Notes under the pieces: model-generated | The model's database searches: none | What the model was told of the DNA's origin: nothing | The model's input: the letters and a program-made list of their open reading frames with translations, nothing else | Translations under genes and position numbers: made by a program | Assembly (NCBI GenBank): GCA_043228905.1 | Contig: JBHGNT010000015.1 | Coordinates: 3,038,001-3,102,000 of the forward strand | Direction: 5' to 3' | DNA: 64,000 nt | Source: Azolla caroliniana | Taxonomy: Eukaryota > Polypodiophyta | Shown here: positions 36,962 to 46,790 of the stretch, piece by piece | How the letters are laid out: each line of letters opens with the position of its first letter | Numbering within the stretch: the stretch's first letter is position 1

Positions 36962-36973
36962 TGGTATCAGAGC
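36962..36973 (+). promoter_or_regulatory. Primer binding site, initiator tRNA-Met (Copia B)
   Basis: TGGTATCAGAGC, three bases after the LTR. Confidence 0.95.
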
Positions 36974-36987
36974 GACTGTTGCGGAAA

Positions 36988-39900
36988 ATGGAAGGCGGCG
37001 GCAGCGGGCAGCCGATGATGATGGTGCTGAATGCACAGAATTACGCCGACTGGAAGATCAAGATGGAGGATCTTCTGATTGTTCGGGACCTGTACGAACC
37101 GATTGACAGGTCGGAAATACCGAAAGGGGTACTTGAGTCGGAGTGGAAGCTCCTGAACCGGAAAGCCGTAGCGACGATCCGACAATATGTCGACGTAAGC
37201 GTCCTACAACATGTGGCGAACGACACCAACGCATACGAAATGTGGAAGAAGCTGTCGGGCCTCTATGAGAGGAAGAATGCGCTGAACCGGACCTCCCTGA
37301 TGAGGAAGATTGTGAATCTCAAGTACCGGGACGGCGAGAGTATGGTGGAACACGTAAGTACGTTCATGGGATTCGTGAACCAGCTTGCGGCGATCAAGTT
37401 CCCGTTGGAGGATGCAATGCAAGCCATCATCCTGATGTGTACATTGCCGGACAGCTGGGAGAACTTGGTGGTGACTCTCAGCACCTCCTGCACGGAAGAC
37501 AACTTGTCCCTACAAACGGTAAAGACAAGTATTTTGAACGAAGAAGCGCGTCGGAGAGATAAAGAACCGGCCTCCGACTCGAAGGCGCTGCTTGCCGAAT
37601 CGGAACGGGGAAGACAATGGAACCGGAGTCCGCAAAGACGGGAGAAGTCGGGGACCCGGTCGCAGTCAAGAGGAAGACCCACATGCTTCCACTGTGGGAA
37701 GCCGGGGCACTTCCGGAAGAATTGTCGGCATTACCGAAAAGACAACGGAGCCGACGACACCGATTCGAAGAAATCACCGGAGAGAAACGGTGCATACCGG
37801 GGAGCCACGGACCGGAGAGGTCCGGATCGGCGAGGGCAGGACCGGAAAGGAACGACGGCACTCGCGGCAAGTGAAGAAGAGATAATGCTTATTACCGAAG
37901 AGAGGGAGCTGAACCTTGCCGGTGTAGAGATGACCTGGGTGGTCGATTCCGGAGCGTCGTTCCACCTGACCCCGGAGAAGAAATACTTCTCATCCTACAC
38001 AGCCGGTGAGCACGGCTGTGTCCGGATGGGAAATGAAGGTACGTGCCGGATAGCCGGCATAGGAGACGTGTGGCTGATGACATCAACCGGATGCAAGATG
38101 CTGCTGAAGGATGTGCGACACGTTCCGGAGGTCCGATTGAACCTGATCTCGGCCGGGAGGCTAGATGATGAAGGCTACACGGGTAGCATCCGGAACGGCG
38201 TAATGAAGTTCAGCAAGGGGAGCCTGATAGTGGCTCGGGCCCGGAAGGTCAACACTCTGTACCTAATGAATGCCCGGTTATGTCCGGAAGAGCTGAATGT
38301 AGCAGCCGACACTGCCGGTGAGCTGTGGCACAAAAGACTGTGCCACATGAGTGAGAAGGGGATGAAGAGGCTTGCAGAAGACAACCTTATTCCAGTGAAG
38401 CATGTGCACCTGGAGAAGTGCACCGACTGCCTGGCCGGTAAGCAAAACCGGACCTCCTTCCACTCAAGGCCACCGACGAGACGTAGCGCACCCTTGGAGC
38501 TGGTGCACACTGATGTGTGTCAGGTAGAAACGAAGTCACATGGCGGAGCCCAGTACTTCGTGACATTCATTGATGATCACAGCCGGAAGCTGTGGACGGC
38601 ACCGTTGAAGACAAAGGACCAAGTATTGTCCGTCTTCAAAGAACTCCACGCGAGAGTGGAAAGGGAATCCGGCAAGAAGCTGAAAGCGATACGAGCGGAT
38701 AACGGAGGGGAATACCGGGGGCAGTTCCAGGAGTACTGTCGCTCGAAGGGAATCCGGCTCGAGTTTACTGTGCCGAAGACGCCGGAACTAAACGGGCTGG
38801 CCGAGAGGATGAACCGGACCATAATGGAGAGGGTCCGGAGTATGCTGGCGCATGCGAAATTACCCAAGGGGTTTTGGGCTGAGGCAATGTCGACGGCGAC
38901 GTACGTGATAAACAGATCACCCTCAGTACCTTTGGACGGAGACACGCCGCAGAAAGTGTGGACCGGTAAGGAAGTGTCCTACCGGCATCTGAAGGTGTTC
39001 GGGTGTCTCGCATACGTGCATGTGGCAAAGGACCGGAGAGGAAAGCTAGATCCAAAGACCCGGCCATGCATATTCCTCGGTTACGGCGACGACGAGTTCG
39101 GCTACCGAGTATGGGACCCGGTGGACAAGAAGATATTCAGGAGGCGAGACATCATCTTCATGGAGGACAAGACACTCGCCGACTGGGAGTCGGAGAAGAA
39201 GATGAAGAGCTCCAAGTCGACCGGTGAGGATCAACTCTACGAGGAGCAGTCCCGACCGGCAAGGGACCGGTTAGCACTCGAGGATCCGGCCGAAGACGGT
39301 GAAGAAACAGAACCGGCCGAAGAAGATGAAAACGATACCGGAACCGGCCCCGATCCCGAAATAGATTCGGATGAAGAAGAATCGGAAGAACCGGTTACCG
39401 AAGTTCCGGAACGGAGATATCCTCTAAGAGAGAGAAGGGCCCCCCGGAGATTTCCGGAACCAGAGCACGTGCTGCTAACCGACGAGGGGGAGCCGGAGAG
39501 CTTTGAAGAAGCAAAGCATGACACCCAGAGCCGCAGGTGGTTAAGTGCCATGCAGGACGAGATGGATTCCCTGCATGAGAACCACACATATGAACTTGTG
39601 GAGTTGCCGAAAGGAAAACGGGCACTCCGTAACAAGTGGGTGTTCAAGCTGAAACCGGGAGATGCCGGAAACCCCCCGAGATACAAAGCCAGGATCGTGG
39701 TGAAGGGGTTCCAGCAGAAGAAGGGCGTCGACTTCGACGAGATATTTGCCCCGGTAGTGAAGATGACCTCCATCCGGACGGTGCTGAGCATTGCGGCAAG
39801 CATGGACCTCGAGGTAGAACAGATGGACGTGAAGACGGCATTCCTTCACGGTGACCTCGAAGAAGAGATCTACATGCAGCAGCCGGAAGGATTCGAGAAG

Positions 39901-41061
39901 AAAGGGAAGGAGCACCTGGTATGCCGGTTGAAGAAGAGCCTTTACGGACTGAAGCAGGCTCCCCGGCAATGGTACCGGAAGTTCGACTCCTTCATGACCG
40001 ACGAAGGGTACCACAAAACGCAGGCTGATCACTGCGTGTTTGTGAAGAAGTTCGAAGGAGGAGACTCTCTAATACTCCTCCTGTACGTGGACGACATGTT
40101 GATCGTCGGACGGGATCAGGTCAAGATACGGATGCTGAAGAAAGCGCTTCACCGAACCTTCTCAATGAAGGACCTGGGTCCGGCGAGGCAAATACTAGGG
40201 ATGCACATCATCCGGGACCGGAAGAAGAAGCAGTTGTGGCTGTCACAGGAGAAGTACGTGACAAAGGTGCTTCACCGGTTCAACATGTCGGAAGCAAGAC
40301 CGGTCGGGTCAACCCTCCCGGCAAACTGCAAGTTGTCCAGCAAGCAAAGCCCCAAGACAAAGGCTGAGAAGGAGGACATGATGAAAGTACCATATGCCTC
40401 TGCCGTCGGAAGCTTGATGTACGCAATGGTGTGCACAAGACCGGACATAGGATATGCAGTCGGAGTGGTGAGCCGGTACATGAGCAATCCCGGCAAAGAG
40501 CACTGGAACGCGGTCAAGTGGATACTCCGATACCTGAAGGGCACGGCAAACGTGTGCCTCCGATTCGGCTCCGATAAGCCCGAATTCGACGGCTTTACCG
40601 ATTCGGATATGTCGGCTGATGCAGATACCAGCCGGTCCACATCAGGGTATGTGATGACGTTTGCAGGAGGAGCTGTATCGTGGCAGTCGAGGCTGCAGAA
40701 GACGGTTGCGTTGTCAACCACGGAGGCGGAGTACATGGCGGCGGTTGAAGCCGGCAAGGAAATAATATGGATGAAGGACTTCATTAGAGAGCTCGGTATC
40801 CAGCAGGAGGAGTACCGACTCTACTGCGATAGTCAGAGTGCCATCCACCTTGCGAAGAACGCGGCCTACCATTCCCGGACGAAACACATCCAGCGGAGAT
40901 ATCACTGGATCCGGGAAAGGATAGAAGACAAGGAGTTCGTGCTGACGAAGATCCACACGGACGAGAACGGGTCGGATATGCTGACCAAGGTGCTCACACC
41001 CGACAAGCTGGAAGCATGCCGGAAGAGGATCGGGTTGGAGAGACATCCCATGCCGAAGTGA
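36988..41061 (+). CDS. Copia B gag-pol polyprotein, intact
   Basis: 1357 codons from the ATG at 36988 (context matches Copia A's start). Gag domain about residues 10-190, CCHC knuckle CFHCGKPGHFRKNC near 232, aspartic protease VVDSGASFHLT near 318, GAG-pre-integrase HKRLCHMS...CTDC near 446-480. The integrase core has D near 507 (VHTDVC), D near 570 (RADNGGEY) and E near 605 (ELNGLAERMNRT). An acidic linker covers about 755-800. Reverse transcriptase has MDVKTAFLHGDL near 946 and YVDDMLIVG near 1032. RNase H covers about 1200-1300 (FTDSDMSADADTS, STTEAEYMA, CDSQSAI). No stop or frameshift was found. It is translated as one polyprotein and cut by its own protease, as known for the family. Confidence 0.95.
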   Translation: MEGGGSGQPMMMVLNAQNYADWKIKMEDLLIVRDLYEPIDRSEIPKGVLESEWKLLNRKAVATIRQYVDVSVLQHVANDTNAYEMWKKLSGLYERKNALNRTSLMRKIVNLKYRDGESMVEHVSTFMGFVNQLAAIKFPLEDAMQAIILMCTLPDSWENLVVTLSTSCTEDNLSLQTVKTSILNEEARRRDKEPASDSKALLAESERGRQWNRSPQRREKSGTRSQSRGRPTCFHCGKPGHFRKNCRHYRKDNGADDTDSKKSPERNGAYRGATDRRGPDRRGQDRKGTTALAASEEEIMLITEERELNLAGVEMTWVVDSGASFHLTPEKKYFSSYTAGEHGCVRMGNEGTCRIAGIGDVWLMTSTGCKMLLKDVRHVPEVRLNLISAGRLDDEGYTGSIRNGVMKFSKGSLIVARARKVNTLYLMNARLCPEELNVAADTAGELWHKRLCHMSEKGMKRLAEDNLIPVKHVHLEKCTDCLAGKQNRTSFHSRPPTRRSAPLELVHTDVCQVETKSHGGAQYFVTFIDDHSRKLWTAPLKTKDQVLSVFKELHARVERESGKKLKAIRADNGGEYRGQFQEYCRSKGIRLEFTVPKTPELNGLAERMNRTIMERVRSMLAHAKLPKGFWAEAMSTATYVINRSPSVPLDGDTPQKVWTGKEVSYRHLKVFGCLAYVHVAKDRRGKLDPKTRPCIFLGYGDDEFGYRVWDPVDKKIFRRRDIIFMEDKTLADWESEKKMKSSKSTGEDQLYEEQSRPARDRLALEDPAEDGEETEPAEEDENDTGTGPDPEIDSDEEESEEPVTEVPERRYPLRERRAPRRFPEPEHVLLTDEGEPESFEEAKHDTQSRRWLSAMQDEMDSLHENHTYELVELPKGKRALRNKWVFKLKPGDAGNPPRYKARIVVKGFQQKKGVDFDEIFAPVVKMTSIRTVLSIAASMDLEVEQMDVKTAFLHGDLEEEIYMQQPEGFEKKGKEHLVCRLKKSLYGLKQAPRQWYRKFDSFMTDEGYHKTQADHCVFVKKFEGGDSLILLLYVDDMLIVGRDQVKIRMLKKALHRTFSMKDLGPARQILGMHIIRDRKKKQLWLSQEKYVTKVLHRFNMSEARPVGSTLPANCKLSSKQSPKTKAEKEDMMKVPYASAVGSLMYAMVCTRPDIGYAVGVVSRYMSNPGKEHWNAVKWILRYLKGTANVCLRFGSDKPEFDGFTDSDMSADADTSRSTSGYVMTFAGGAVSWQSRLQKTVALSTTEAEYMAAVEAGKEIIWMKDFIRELGIQQEEYRLYCDSQSAIHLAKNAAYHSRTKHIQRRYHWIRERIEDKEFVLTKIHTDENGSDMLTKVLTPDKLEACRKRIGLERHPMPK

Positions 41062-41071
41062 AGGGGGAGTT

Positions 41072-41753
41072 TGTTGGGATTTCGGTCCCTCCGGATGGGA
41101 TGTCCGGAGATGAATGACGGCAAGCCCGGAGGCTGTTACGGAACCGTAGGATGAAGAGTACCCGGCATGAAGCCGGATGAAGAGTACCAGGTTACGGAGC
41201 CGGATGATGAAGACCCCGGTTACGGAGCCGGATGCTGAAGACCCCGGCTACGGAGCCGGATGACGAATGTACCCGGTGAGAGAGATCCGGATGCGGGGAC
41301 ATATTTGTGAATATGTTTGCCAAGAGCCCTTGTGGTTATATTTGTAAATAGCCCGAAAGTCATATGTGTATAAATATGACTTAGGGCAAACAGTATAGAA
41401 GGTTGTTGTTGCTCATTTTTCCCATGCGAAGTGAGAGCAGCCGAGAGAGAGAGAGAGAGATAGAGCGCGAGAGAGAGACGAAGAGGTAGACGCCTCTGTG
41501 TACTTCCGCCGCCTGTGGCGAGGACAGCGAGCTCAAGGTTGTTGCCTTGCAGCTCGCCATTGTATATTTCTCTGTGCATAGTTTGGTTCGGAGTCTCGCA
41601 CTCCCGTGGTTTTTTTTCCCGTATAGGGTTTTTCCACGTTAATCCCTGTGTATCGCGTCTTTCTCTGTATTTCCTATTTTCTGCTACATTGATCCGCGAT
41701 TACTCGGCTGTGGCCGAGTGAAGAAGGTGAATCCAAGCGGTGATTTCCTTTCA
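41072..41753 (+). repeat. 3' LTR of Copia B
   Basis: 682 bp. By eye identical to the 5' LTR except for one extra T in the poly-T before CCCGTATAGG. Confidence 0.95.
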
Positions 41754-42681
41754 CCTTGTTGCCACCTCCCGTCTCTCCGGTCTCACGTTGGTTCTCGGAC
41801 ACAACCGCCGAAGTCTCTAGAATTAGTGGGTAGGAATCCTCGGTATTATCATCTTCCGTTGTTTCACCCATAGCCATGTTCTCCTTGGCTATCTCTCCTT
41901 CGTATGCATCGGCTTCGACCTTCGTTTCGTTGCCGCCACTTTCCTTATCTTCGGTGTTATGTCGACACCCGGGCTCCAGTACCGAAGTCTCCGAAACAAT
42001 GGTGAAGGAATCCCTTCGTTCGTGCTCATTTACTTTGTCTTCCTCGTTGCCCTTCCGGTCCTCCACTTTTCCACCGACACATTCCGTCTCTCCGGTCTCA
42101 CGTTGGTGCACGGGCACAACCGCCGAAGTCTCTGGAACCGGTGTGGGGATACCCTTTCGTCCTCGATCTTCCTCCTCCTCGTCCTTTGTTGGCCTCGACT
42201 TTGGTTCGGTTTTAAGCTCCCCTTCAATGTCGACTTGCGACTTTTCATGCATCTCCGAACCCTTCCGCATCAAGCTCTCCTTCGGTGGTAGTCGGTGGCC
42301 GCTTTTCACCCACTGTTGACCGCCGTTCGTGGACCATGTCCTCGTCCGCTTCGGTCTTAGATAGTCATATGTGTCTCGTATAGCTTCTTCAAAGGACTCC
42401 CACATCGGGCTTTGTTGTCGTATCTCGTGGATTCTCTCTTGAAGCTCATCCGTAGCCACCCGGTTGAAAGATAACACTTGCAATCTTTCTGAGATACCAT
42501 ATCGCAACATCTCCATTTTCTAGTCACGTAGATAGCGTGACACGTCCTTTCCATCGAATTGCCCGTTCTGTTGCACGAGCCGTTGTACTACTTTCGTGAT
42601 CTCCGACATCTCGCGTTGTTCTTGTAGCATTCTCTCGAACATCATCATCATCATGTTCATCGCCTCTTGTTGATTCTCCAT
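41754..42681 (-). pseudogene. LARD2 gag-like frame, N-terminal half
   Basis: Starts at the ATG 42679-42681, 17 nt past the primer binding site, with a Met-rich segment (EAMNMMMMMFERMLQEQREM) and GKDVSRYLRD. A single stop TAG (42520-42522) follows, where LARD1 has Tyr. Then come YGISERLQV, FNRVATDELQERIHEIRQQS and a long acidic/charged region with a repeated SAVV...QRETGET unit (two copies). No zinc knuckle, protease or polymerase motif was seen. The frame continues at 36272 after removal of Copia B. Confidence 0.8.
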
Positions 42682-42697
42682 CTCCTTGCCACCCGCC

Positions 42698-42715
42698 TTC
42701 ACGTCGGGTTCACCA
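42698..42715 (-). promoter_or_regulatory. Primer binding site matching tRNA-Trp, LARD2
   Basis: The plus strand TTCACGTCGGGTTCACCA equals the 3' end of plant tRNA-Trp with CCA. It lies 4 nt from the LTR end on the minus strand. Confidence 0.85.
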
Positions 42716-42719
42716 ACTG

Positions 42720-43393
42720 TGTCGTGCCTTTCGGCTCCGGATCGTTTGCGTGAGTCGGGTGGGAACCGCCGAGGTTTTGGACTAGGAGGAGGAAGAATTT
42801 GAGGCTAATCTAGTTATGAATATGAATAGATTATAAGAAAGAGATATAGAAACTTGTGAATCCCACAAGTATAGTTTATTAATTGGTGTTTTTTAGAAAC
42901 ATATCCAGTTTCCAAATATTTTTCACACACCTATTACATTGTGCTCCCCATCCTTATGTAGTGATGGGAGAGACTAAGCATAACTACATGCTTTTTTAAT
43001 CCTTGCTTTTATTTGCTAAATATAGTGCTCATGCACGCTAGATGTGCATGAGTCACTTTTTAGTTGCTTGCGTTTTTCTATAAAATATTCACGCACTCTA
43101 AAAATGCATGATTTACCTTTTTAATAAAGGTAGGCGCAAATAAAGCACTTATAGTTATTAAATCTATTTATAGAACACTAAAGATAAGGTAGCATAATGG
43201 TAAAGTTGAGATTTGGCTACGTGGAGGTACAAGGTTCAAATCTTGCCCTATGCACGTGATAAATATCTTGATATTCTTATTTTATTTATTGGTGATAAAT
43301 ATCTTGATATTCTTATTTTATTTATTTATATGTAATTAAATCGGTTATATTATTTTTACTTTTTTCACGTAGTGTACGAAATACACTACGACA
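42720..43393 (-). repeat. 5' LTR of LARD2
   Basis: 674 bp. From 42877 to 43393 it appears identical to the corresponding part of 34864-35619; the other end is more diverged. It includes the CTCATGCAC hairpin (43028-43052), the tRNA-like segment and the terminal GTAGTGTA/TACACTAC hairpin. Confidence 0.92.
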
Positions 43394-45056
43394 CCGTCTC
43401 CAAAGGTTGTCTTTGTGACTCTGGCTGGACTATTTGTTCTCTCGCTTTTTCTAGAGCCCCCTGTTCTTCTTGCAGTTTATTTTTCAATTGTTGATTTTCT
43501 GCCTGCATTTGTTTATACTGTGCATTAAGCACATCTGCAACTGTTGTAGCCTGTTTGTATAATTTGGCCATATCCCTGGCACCTCTGCTAGCCTTTTCAT
43601 AATCACGGTGTACTTCCACCAGTGCCTCATGTAATTGTGGTATTTGAATGGCTTCACCTCTATTTTTAGCATGTCACTGTCGACCAATTCTATCCACTTC
43701 CGCTTGCTCATTGGTTCGATAGCTCCACATAATGACCTCTGGATCATTATTTGATCTCTGTGCTCTTGCGCCATTCTTTCCGACACTTCTTGCAGTCTTT
43801 TAGCTAACCATTCTACTAGTTCATATGATGTTCCGAACTACAGAATGGCAGCTACCTTATGTGTTGTTGCCGGAATGTCGGAAAAACCGAGTACCTCTTG
43901 TACCATTGTTGTTGATGTCTGCCCTTTTTGAACTCGTGACGTGTCATCTGGATTGACACGAGGTATTTGCGTGCTTTGGGCGGCTTGATCGTTAGTTCTC
44001 TTTTTCTTCTGCACAGGTTGTTCTTGCTCTAGTCTAGAGTATCTTTGAGACCATTGTTTCACCCTTCGTTGTTTCGGCAGTTGCTGCTCAATGTCAATTT
44101 GTCGCGATTTTTGTTGTTGTGACGATTGCTCGTCTGTCGTCCCTCGTTGTTGCATCCTCTGTGGTTGGGACTCCGGCGGTGCAGTCGGTGATTGTTGGGT
44201 AGGTTCGGGTTGTGGTATCGATTGTTGAGACTGCGTCGACTGTTGTTGTTCTGATTCTTGTTGGCGCCTTGGTTCCGGTTGGTCAGTCTCGGTTCGAGTG
44301 GTATCGTCCTGCATTGATTCTTCTTCCCTCCACTCTTCCCTTTGGACTTGTCGTCGGGCTCGGGATGACTGTACCTGAGGCGGCCGACGCACCTCTGATC
44401 GGTTTTCCGGCTCTGCAGTCAGAAATAATACCGATAACCAATGAGCAAAATTTGGCTTCATTGGTTTTCCTTTCCGAACTCCGTTTAGTTGCTCTCTCAG
44501 AGCATCTGCCGACAATAGCCCCCAATCGAAAGCTTCGCCTTCATAAGCGGCGATAATAAATCCGGCCCTCTTTTTGGGCATACAGTAGAATCTGGGACTA
44601 ACAAACCCTACTTCCAATAAAAAATTTGCAACTTCATGAAAAAACACATCCCTACCTCCCTGTGTCTGATACGCTTTGGCAGAGGGCGAATATTCACTAA
44701 AATAGGACCGCAAAACATCCTCTTGGCATCTCCAACACGACCCGTACCTTCTTATTCGCGATCGTCGAGACATCGATTTCTGCCAACAGAGCTTCCGCGT
44801 TCGGGTGCGGCTCTGTTTCTGGGACTTTCAAAAATCCCTGTAACTTATTGGGAACGAGCCAGTGGCACAAGTTGTCAGATACGACAATTGGCATGTTGTC
44901 GTCGTCGATGAACAGATCTTCACTCAATGAGGGTTGTGAGAACTGTTGTGGGCTATGGCGAGAAAAATCAGAAAACCTGTTAGCTTGAATGCGTTTCTGC
45001 TTCTGTGGTGAAACAATCATTATAGAAATAGGTTTTAAGAGATGAATCTTTTGCAT
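43394..45056 (-). pseudogene. Element E accessory frame, N-terminal half (downstream of integrase)
   Basis: Begins at Met 45056 (MQKIHLLKPISIMIVS). It includes MPIVVSDNLCHWLVPNKLQG and AEIDVSTIANKKVRVVLEMP, then a frameshift near 44720. Next is a globular-looking part (DVFFHEVANFLLEVGFVSPR, FDWGLLSADALREQL), a long Gln/Pro/Ser-rich region (about 44370-43950), a stop near 43836, another globular part (GTSYELVEWLAKRLQEVSER) and a frameshift near 43650. It ends in coiled coil (EVHRDYEKASRGARDMAKLY, NQQLKNKLQEEQGALEKARE). LARD2 inserted after LET. With 34859-33637 the frame is about 960 codons. I do not recognise a family. Confidence 0.65.
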
Positions 45057-45661
45057 GATGCCTAGGGAATAAAAGTACTATTAATGTTATGATGACTAGG
45101 CGTACTAGTGGAGTGATGGCTAGAAATAGTAATAATGACTAATAGAAATACGCCTCCACCACTTTTACTTATAGTCTTTTGAAATTACTCCAAGAATCTC
45201 TTCGTGAGACTTAGTTATGATTTGGCAAGAAAATATTCCATAGTTTGTTTTTTTTTTTTTTTTTTTACTTTTCTTCCAGTTCATCCTTGGATGGATTTTT
45301 CGACATATGTCCACGATATGGTTTAAGCCGAAACCATTGACCTATTTCGGTAAAATATCACCTGATAGGGTTCCCAGTTGATACGTACCATTTTTACTAT
45401 TCACGATCCAAACTGGTCCTGTCCATCTATACCGAAGTTTTCCTGGCATCGCCCCCATCTTAGTTGGAAAACCAGTACCGGTTTTCCGATTCCGAATTGC
45501 GATTCGGTTTTCCGTCAGTGTCGATTTACAAATGCCTTGGTTTGCCTTTGCTTGTGCTCTAAAGCTGTCATAACTTGTAGTCAGTCTTCGTCTAACAGTA
45601 ATAAAGATTCCTTCCGAATTTGCTCCGACTGTAGTTCATTTAATTTTTCAGTTGTTTGTAT
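45057..45661 (-). pseudogene. Element E integrase C-terminal region and spacer
   Basis: Degraded minus-strand reading with NELQSEQIRKESLLLLDED, FGIGKPVLVFQ and, in another frame, MPGKLRYRWTGPVWIVN and NGFRLKPYRGHMSKNPS. This is the integrase tail typical of the Tat/Athila side of plant Gypsy elements. A 20-bp T run lies at about 45247-45266. It ends about 210 bp before the accessory frame starts. Confidence 0.7.
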
Positions 45662-46712
45662 TCAGAGTGTCGGAATTTGGAATTCGAGTGGCATCACTAC
45701 TTCCAATCCAAAAGCCATTCGGAAGGGTGTTGATTTGATAGATGTTTTGTATGACGTGTGATATGCCCATAAAGCACTATGCAATTTTTTATCCCAGTCC
45801 GTATGATTCTCATTTACTATTTTTTTTAGTATCGTCTGGAGGGTTTTGTTTGTCAACTCCGCCAATCCATTCGCTTGTGGATAGTAAGGGGTGCTTTTCT
45901 TATGAACCACTGCATAGTAGGTAGACAATTCATGAACAAGTTTGTTAATGAAATGCGTACCTTGATCACTCACTAATTCTATTGGGCAGCCGAATCGACA
46001 CCATATACTTTCGTACAAAAATTTTGTTGTTGAAGCTATCGTATTATCCCTAAGAGCCTTAGCTTCTACCCACTTTGTACAATAGTCAATAGCCACTATA
46101 ATATATCTATTGCTTGTTCTTATTGTTGCCGGTTTGAAAGGGCCTACAAAATCCAACCCCCATTTCTGGAAAGGTTCAAGAGGTAACACCAATTGAAATG
46201 GCATTCGGTCCCTTTCTGTTGGTTGTCCCATACGCTGGGATAAATCACATTTCCGACAATATTCGACCGTATCCTTCATCATTGTAGGCCACCATAACCC
46301 ACTGTTCCATATTTTTCTTGCTGTGGTTTCCCCAACATAGTGACCTCCTGCAATTCCACAGTGTGATTCCCGAAGGATGACCGATTTTTCGAATTGCCGT
46401 ACTGTTCTTCTCCAAATACCATCTGCTCCCTTATGATACAGAGTATCGTTCAAAAGACAAAAATTACGACTTCTTACCGCCAGACTTTTTCTTTCGTCTA
46501 TCGATAGATGTTCGGGTGGCAACCCCGTTGTAAGAAAGATTGTCATTTCTGAAATCCAACCATCCTCACTTTCTTCATTTACACCCTGTGCATTTACAAC
46601 TTCCACTCGAAAAAGCTGACCATCCGGAAAATCATCCTTGACACATGTGCCTTCTTCTCCTGTCTCCAGTCGACTGAGATAATCGGCCACTGCATGCTCA
46701 TCCGATTCTCAC
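45662..46712 (-). pseudogene. Element E integrase (Tat/Athila-like Gypsy)
   Basis: A long open minus-strand frame beginning with the RNase H end DEHAVADYLSRLETGEEG. The linker LNDTLYHKGADGIWRR is followed by the HHCC zinc region (HCGIAGGHYVGETT...YCRKCDLSQR). The integrase core has D in WGLDFVGPFK, D in LVSDQGTHF and E missing or altered: the family ENGAE stretch reads QANGLAELTNKTLQ, which keeps an E. Then HSALWAYHTSYKTSIKSTPF follows. The open frame is 340 codons, so the fragment decayed little. Reverse transcriptase expected to the right is absent; Copia F sequence begins instead. Confidence 0.88.
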
Positions 46713-46790
46713 CAGGTCTTCCGTAGCCGGGTACTCCTCTTCCGGTTCTCACCGGGTCTTCACCATCCGGAGGGACCTTTTTCCTAACAA
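46713..46790 (-). repeat. 3' LTR fragment of Copia F
   Basis: Minus-strand TGTTAGG...GGTCCCTCCGGATGG resembles the start of the Copia A/B/F LTRs. It is followed by ACCCGGTGAGAACCGG units and cut after about 75 bp at the junction with element E. Confidence 0.6.

Larger units (their letters stand above)
36278..41753 (+). mobile_element. Copia B: intact, young Ty1/Copia retrotransposon
   Basis: 5476 bp: 5' LTR 36278-36958, primer binding site 36962-36973, open gag-pol 36988-41061, purine tract AAGGGGGAG (41061-41069), 3' LTR 41072-41753, TSD CCTTG (36273-36277 and 41754-41758). The LTRs appear identical apart from one T in a homopolymer. This, with the intact polyprotein, marks it as the most recent insertion in the window and possibly still active. 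It lies within LARD2. Confidence 0.95.
34864..43393 (-). mobile_element. LARD2: pol-less LTR retrotransposon with nested Copia B
   Basis: Minus-strand order: 5' LTR 43393-42720, tRNA-Trp primer binding site 42715-42698, a gag-like frame that is the only coding content, purine tract GGAGGGGGCGAG (35620-35631), 3' LTR 35619-34864, TSD CCGT. Without the 5.5-kb Copia B insert it is about 3.05 kb. There is no room for pol, so it must have relied on another element's enzymes. It sits inside element E's accessory frame. Confidence 0.9.

Noticed and set aside
36979-36987. Start of the Copia B polyprotein at the upstream TTG
   Set aside because: The ATG at 36988 matches the start and context of Copia A.
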